A stretch of DNA of 64,000 nt from Georgenia yuyongxinii (GTDB taxonomy: Bacteria > Actinomycetota > Actinomycetes > Actinomycetales > Actinomycetaceae), in NCBI RefSeq assembly GCF_006352065.1, contig NZ_CP040915.1:930001-994000 (forward strand), given 5' to 3'. Shown piece by piece: positions 62,129 to 64,000 of this stretch. Both the position numbers and the translations under genes were made by a program. The notes beneath the pieces were generated by a model that had not been told where the DNA came from, did not search any database, and saw only the letters and a program-made list of their open reading frames with translations. The stretch's first letter is position 1; each line of letters begins with the position of its first letter.

Positions 62129-62313
62129 ATGCGCGCAGCGCCAGAGGCGTGGTCGAAGAGCTGTTGCGGCGCCGGCAGGACCGCGGCCACCCGGTCTTGG
62201 ACGACCTCGTCGCCGCGGACCTGGTCAACCACGCCGCCGCGGATTTGCTCAGGGCACGGTCCAATGTCCGGTCCTCGTCACCTACCCGGCCCTGCGAGGG
62301 CGTCGCCGTCTGA
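62125..62313 (+). pseudogene. Truncated SnoaL-like ester cyclase/nuclear transport factor 2-fold gene
   Basis: The 62-residue frame begins NARSARGVVEELLRRRQDRG, then HPVLDDLVAADLVNHAA, the N-terminus of SnoaL-like polyketide cyclases. It diverges at RARSNVRSSSPTRPCEGVAV and stops; a complete protein would be about 130 aa. The ATG overlaps the VOC stop. It is probably nonfunctional. Confidence 0.6.
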
Positions 62314-62399
62314 CCGGAGTGGCGTGCTCATCACGCACTACCCGCTGGAGCGTCCCCAGACCTTGTCGTTGGAAGCCAGTCAGATGAGCTGGAACGAGT

Positions 62400-62747
62400 T
62401 CACTCGGGTGGTGAGACCGCCCCGCCGACGCCGATCTCGTTCCCGTTGGCGTCACGGGAGACGTACTTCCAGACTTGACCATGCTTCTCGACATCGACCG
62501 GTTCCACACCCCGACCCGCGATCCTCGCGACTTCGGACACGGGGTCATCGACCCAGATCATGCTGACGGCGCCACCAGCGCGCTCGGCGTCTTCGATGAC
62601 GTACACGTAGCGGTCCTCAGCCAACTGCCACACGGCCTCGACGTCGTTCGGGTCGAACGTCGCTTCCGCTCCGAGCAGTCGCTGGTATCACTCGACCGCG
62701 GCCCCATAGTTCGTGACTGGGAAGCCGGCGAAGATGCCCACCGCCAT
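62400..62747 (-). pseudogene. VOC family gene with internal stop codon
   Basis: Reading from the ATG at 62747 (AAAGGAG 6 bp upstream), the frame gives MAVGIFAGFPVTNYGAAVE, then TGA at 62690-62688, then YQRLLGAEATFDPNDVEAVW and WQLAEDRYVYVIEDAERAGG to the normal end. One base change of TGG to TGA (Trp20) explains it; VOC domains usually have an aromatic there. The full length would be 115 aa. A sequencing error or reinitiation at the inner ATG 62633 is possible. Confidence 0.8.
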
Positions 62748-62923
62748 GACCCGCTCCTTTCGTCCATGAGACCTCGGACACACGTTGTCACATCGGCCCT
62801 CGTGGCGAGCAGGTAAACCATCGGAGAATCAAAAGCTCATCGAACGCCGACTTCTGCCACCAGGTGTGGGCCACCAACTTGTTCTCGACGTCCTCTTAGC
62901 CGCAGACAGCGGACGCCGAGCGG

Positions 62924-63523
62924 TCAGCGTGCGCGACGTGCTCCGCTGACGGCGTACCGCAGGGTGACCAGCTGTGATTCCTCCATCCGGTGCGCGTCGA
63001 GCAGCGTGAGTACCTGCTCCACCGGCTCGCTGAACGTCGGAACGCCCGAGCCGATGACGCCCGGCCCGATCAAGATGTGCAACTCGTCGACCAAGCCCTG
63101 CGCGAGGAGGTCGTTCCAAGTGCTCAAGCTGCCGAAGCAGACGATGTCGCGGCCGTTGCCGGCCTTCAGTTCGACGACTCGGGCGTGCGCCTCACCGCGG
63201 CGAACGACCTCGGTGGTCGAGGTCCAAGGGGCGGTGTCCGTAGCTGCGGTGCTATCGGAGACGACCACCTTGGCCAATGTGTTGTGGAGTCGCGCGATCT
63301 CGCGCTCGACATCCGGGGCGGAGGCGTCGTCGGCGAGCGGTGGCCAGTAGTTTCGTGCTTCGTGGAAGGTGGTGGCACCGAACAGCATGGTGTCGGCGGC
63401 GCGCATCCGCACCAGGTTGTAGCGGTCGAATCCCAGGTCGATGGGCATCACGAAGACGTTGCCGCCCTTGCCGGCCGCATACCCGTCGAGCGTCGAGATC
63501 ACGGTAATGATCAGCTTCCTCAT
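62924..63523 (-). CDS. Dihydrofolate reductase family protein (RibD C-terminal domain)
   Basis: This 199-aa protein is an intact RibD-C/DHFR-like reductase: KLIITVISTLDGYAAGKGGN, RAADTMLFGATTFHEARNYW, KVVVSDSTAATDTAPWTSTT, GRDIVCFGSLSTWNDLLAQG and DELHILIGPGVIGSGVPTFS. The ATG at 63523 has GGAG nearby. It is the second full copy of this family within 3 kb, but the two are clearly different in sequence. The substrate is unknown. Confidence 0.9.
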   Translation of the reverse strand: MRKLIITVISTLDGYAAGKGGNVFVMPIDLGFDRYNLVRMRAADTMLFGATTFHEARNYWPPLADDASAPDVEREIARLHNTLAKVVVSDSTAATDTAPWTSTTEVVRRGEAHARVVELKAGNGRDIVCFGSLSTWNDLLAQGLVDELHILIGPGVIGSGVPTFSEPVEQVLTLLDAHRMEESQLVTLRYAVSGARRAR

Positions 63524-64000
63524 GGTGTGCTCCTCGGTCGGGCCGGTTGGCGGCGGACCACCGCTCGGTCAGGCGCTGTACGTGAGGATCATGCCGAGCG
63601 GCGTCTAGGTAGGCCACGTGGCGCGCGCAGATGGCGGCGATGCACGCGGATCTGCCGACGAGCCGATGGCCATGCGGCCAACGGCACGCTCCGCGTGGCC
63701 ATCCCTCTGTGCGCGTCCCGCGTGACGATCCTTAGCGGGACAGCGGCTAACGGGTCACCATGCAGTCCTTCGGTGCGCCGGGAGCCGTTCGCCTTGCGGG
63801 ACGGTTCTACGCGGACGACAGGGGGACCTGCGTTATTCCGCCTAGAAAGGACTACTTGCGGTTCTATCTGCGAGCCTCGCGCAGGCCCTCCGATCTCCGA
63901 ACCGGTCCCGCAACTCAGTAGCCGCGAAGTGGCAGGGTCCGCAATCGCCGGTGGGTGGTCCGCTCACGGGTCAGGACAGGATGGCTGTCATGCGGATCGA
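63524..64000. other. Right end of window, no gene recognised
   Basis: These 477 bp have no frame with recognisable coding content. An ATG at 63981 (and another at 63990) close to the edge might begin a new gene, but too little is visible. The stretch 63720-63870 shows only weak composition change. Confidence 0.35.

Overview
The window is GC-rich and reads as the chromosome of an actinobacterium. It carries a mycothiol-S-conjugate amidase (mca), DUF501, DUF3151 and DUF4307 genes, a FtsB/DivIC protein downstream of eno, a short-chain-type isoprenyl diphosphate synthase and frequent GTG starts. Gene content and order suggest Micrococcales (Cellulomonas/Georgenia-like). That family placement is inference.

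Core chromosome, 1-42645: a truncated Na+/H+ antiporter; a SurA-N lipoprotein; eno - ftsB-like - DUF501; a convergent secreted tripeptidyl-aminopeptidase-type hydrolase; a YbaK deacylase divergent from ppx/gppA; a tRNA with anticodon UAA; a type II NADH dehydrogenase; a four-gene minus-strand operon (ABC ATPase, permease, histidine kinase, response regulator); a Bax-inhibitor-1 protein; FKBP with a frameshifted VOC gene; msrA; an AI-2E transporter overlapping ilvA; greA; DUF4307 divergent from mca; PPK2; hemolysin III; uppS; phoH; a D-amino-acid dehydrogenase; carbonic anhydrase; a complete carbohydrate ABC importer (binding protein, two permeases, ATPase) beside a PfkB sugar kinase; xseB/xseA; DUF3151; ispH; rmuC; ychF.

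Integrated element, 42627-58992: the last 21 bp of ychF recur as a direct repeat at 58972-58992. Inside each end is a paired 9-bp arm motif with an 11-bp period. This outlines an integrative, probably mobilizable element of about 16.3 kb inserted at the 3' end of ychF. Its core is a tyrosine integrase, a small excisionase-like HTH gene, an XRE regulator and a MobF relaxase/helicase. No coupling protein or type IV secretion gene is visible. Cargo lies on both sides of the core. On the left are an unknown gene and an AAA+ ATPase/subtilase pair resembling the IetAS defence locus. On the right are an unknown 440-aa protein, a 712-aa PIN-like/coiled-coil/membrane protein and a winged-helix plus PD-(D/E)XK nuclease. 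The element therefore looks like a mobile defence island, and the right-hand cargo is the best candidate for undescribed biology. Several cargo genes contain a rare TTA codon, which the UAA-anticodon tRNA at 8312 would read.

Degenerate region, 58993-64000: immediately beyond the right attachment site lies a 5'-truncated, frameshifted IS21-family element. It is followed by a mix of intact and broken small enzymes: two intact dihydrofolate-reductase-like (RibD-C) genes and a fragment of a third, one intact VOC gene and one with an internal stop, and a truncated SnoaL-like ester cyclase. This is a typical decayed accessory zone.

Repeats of note: a palindromic dispersed repeat (core GAGATGTCATCTTCTCCGCG) at two intergenic sites, a 9-bp array that reads AGGAGGTCC on the minus strand upstream of the hemolysin III gene, and a 36-bp tandem repeat upstream of msrA.
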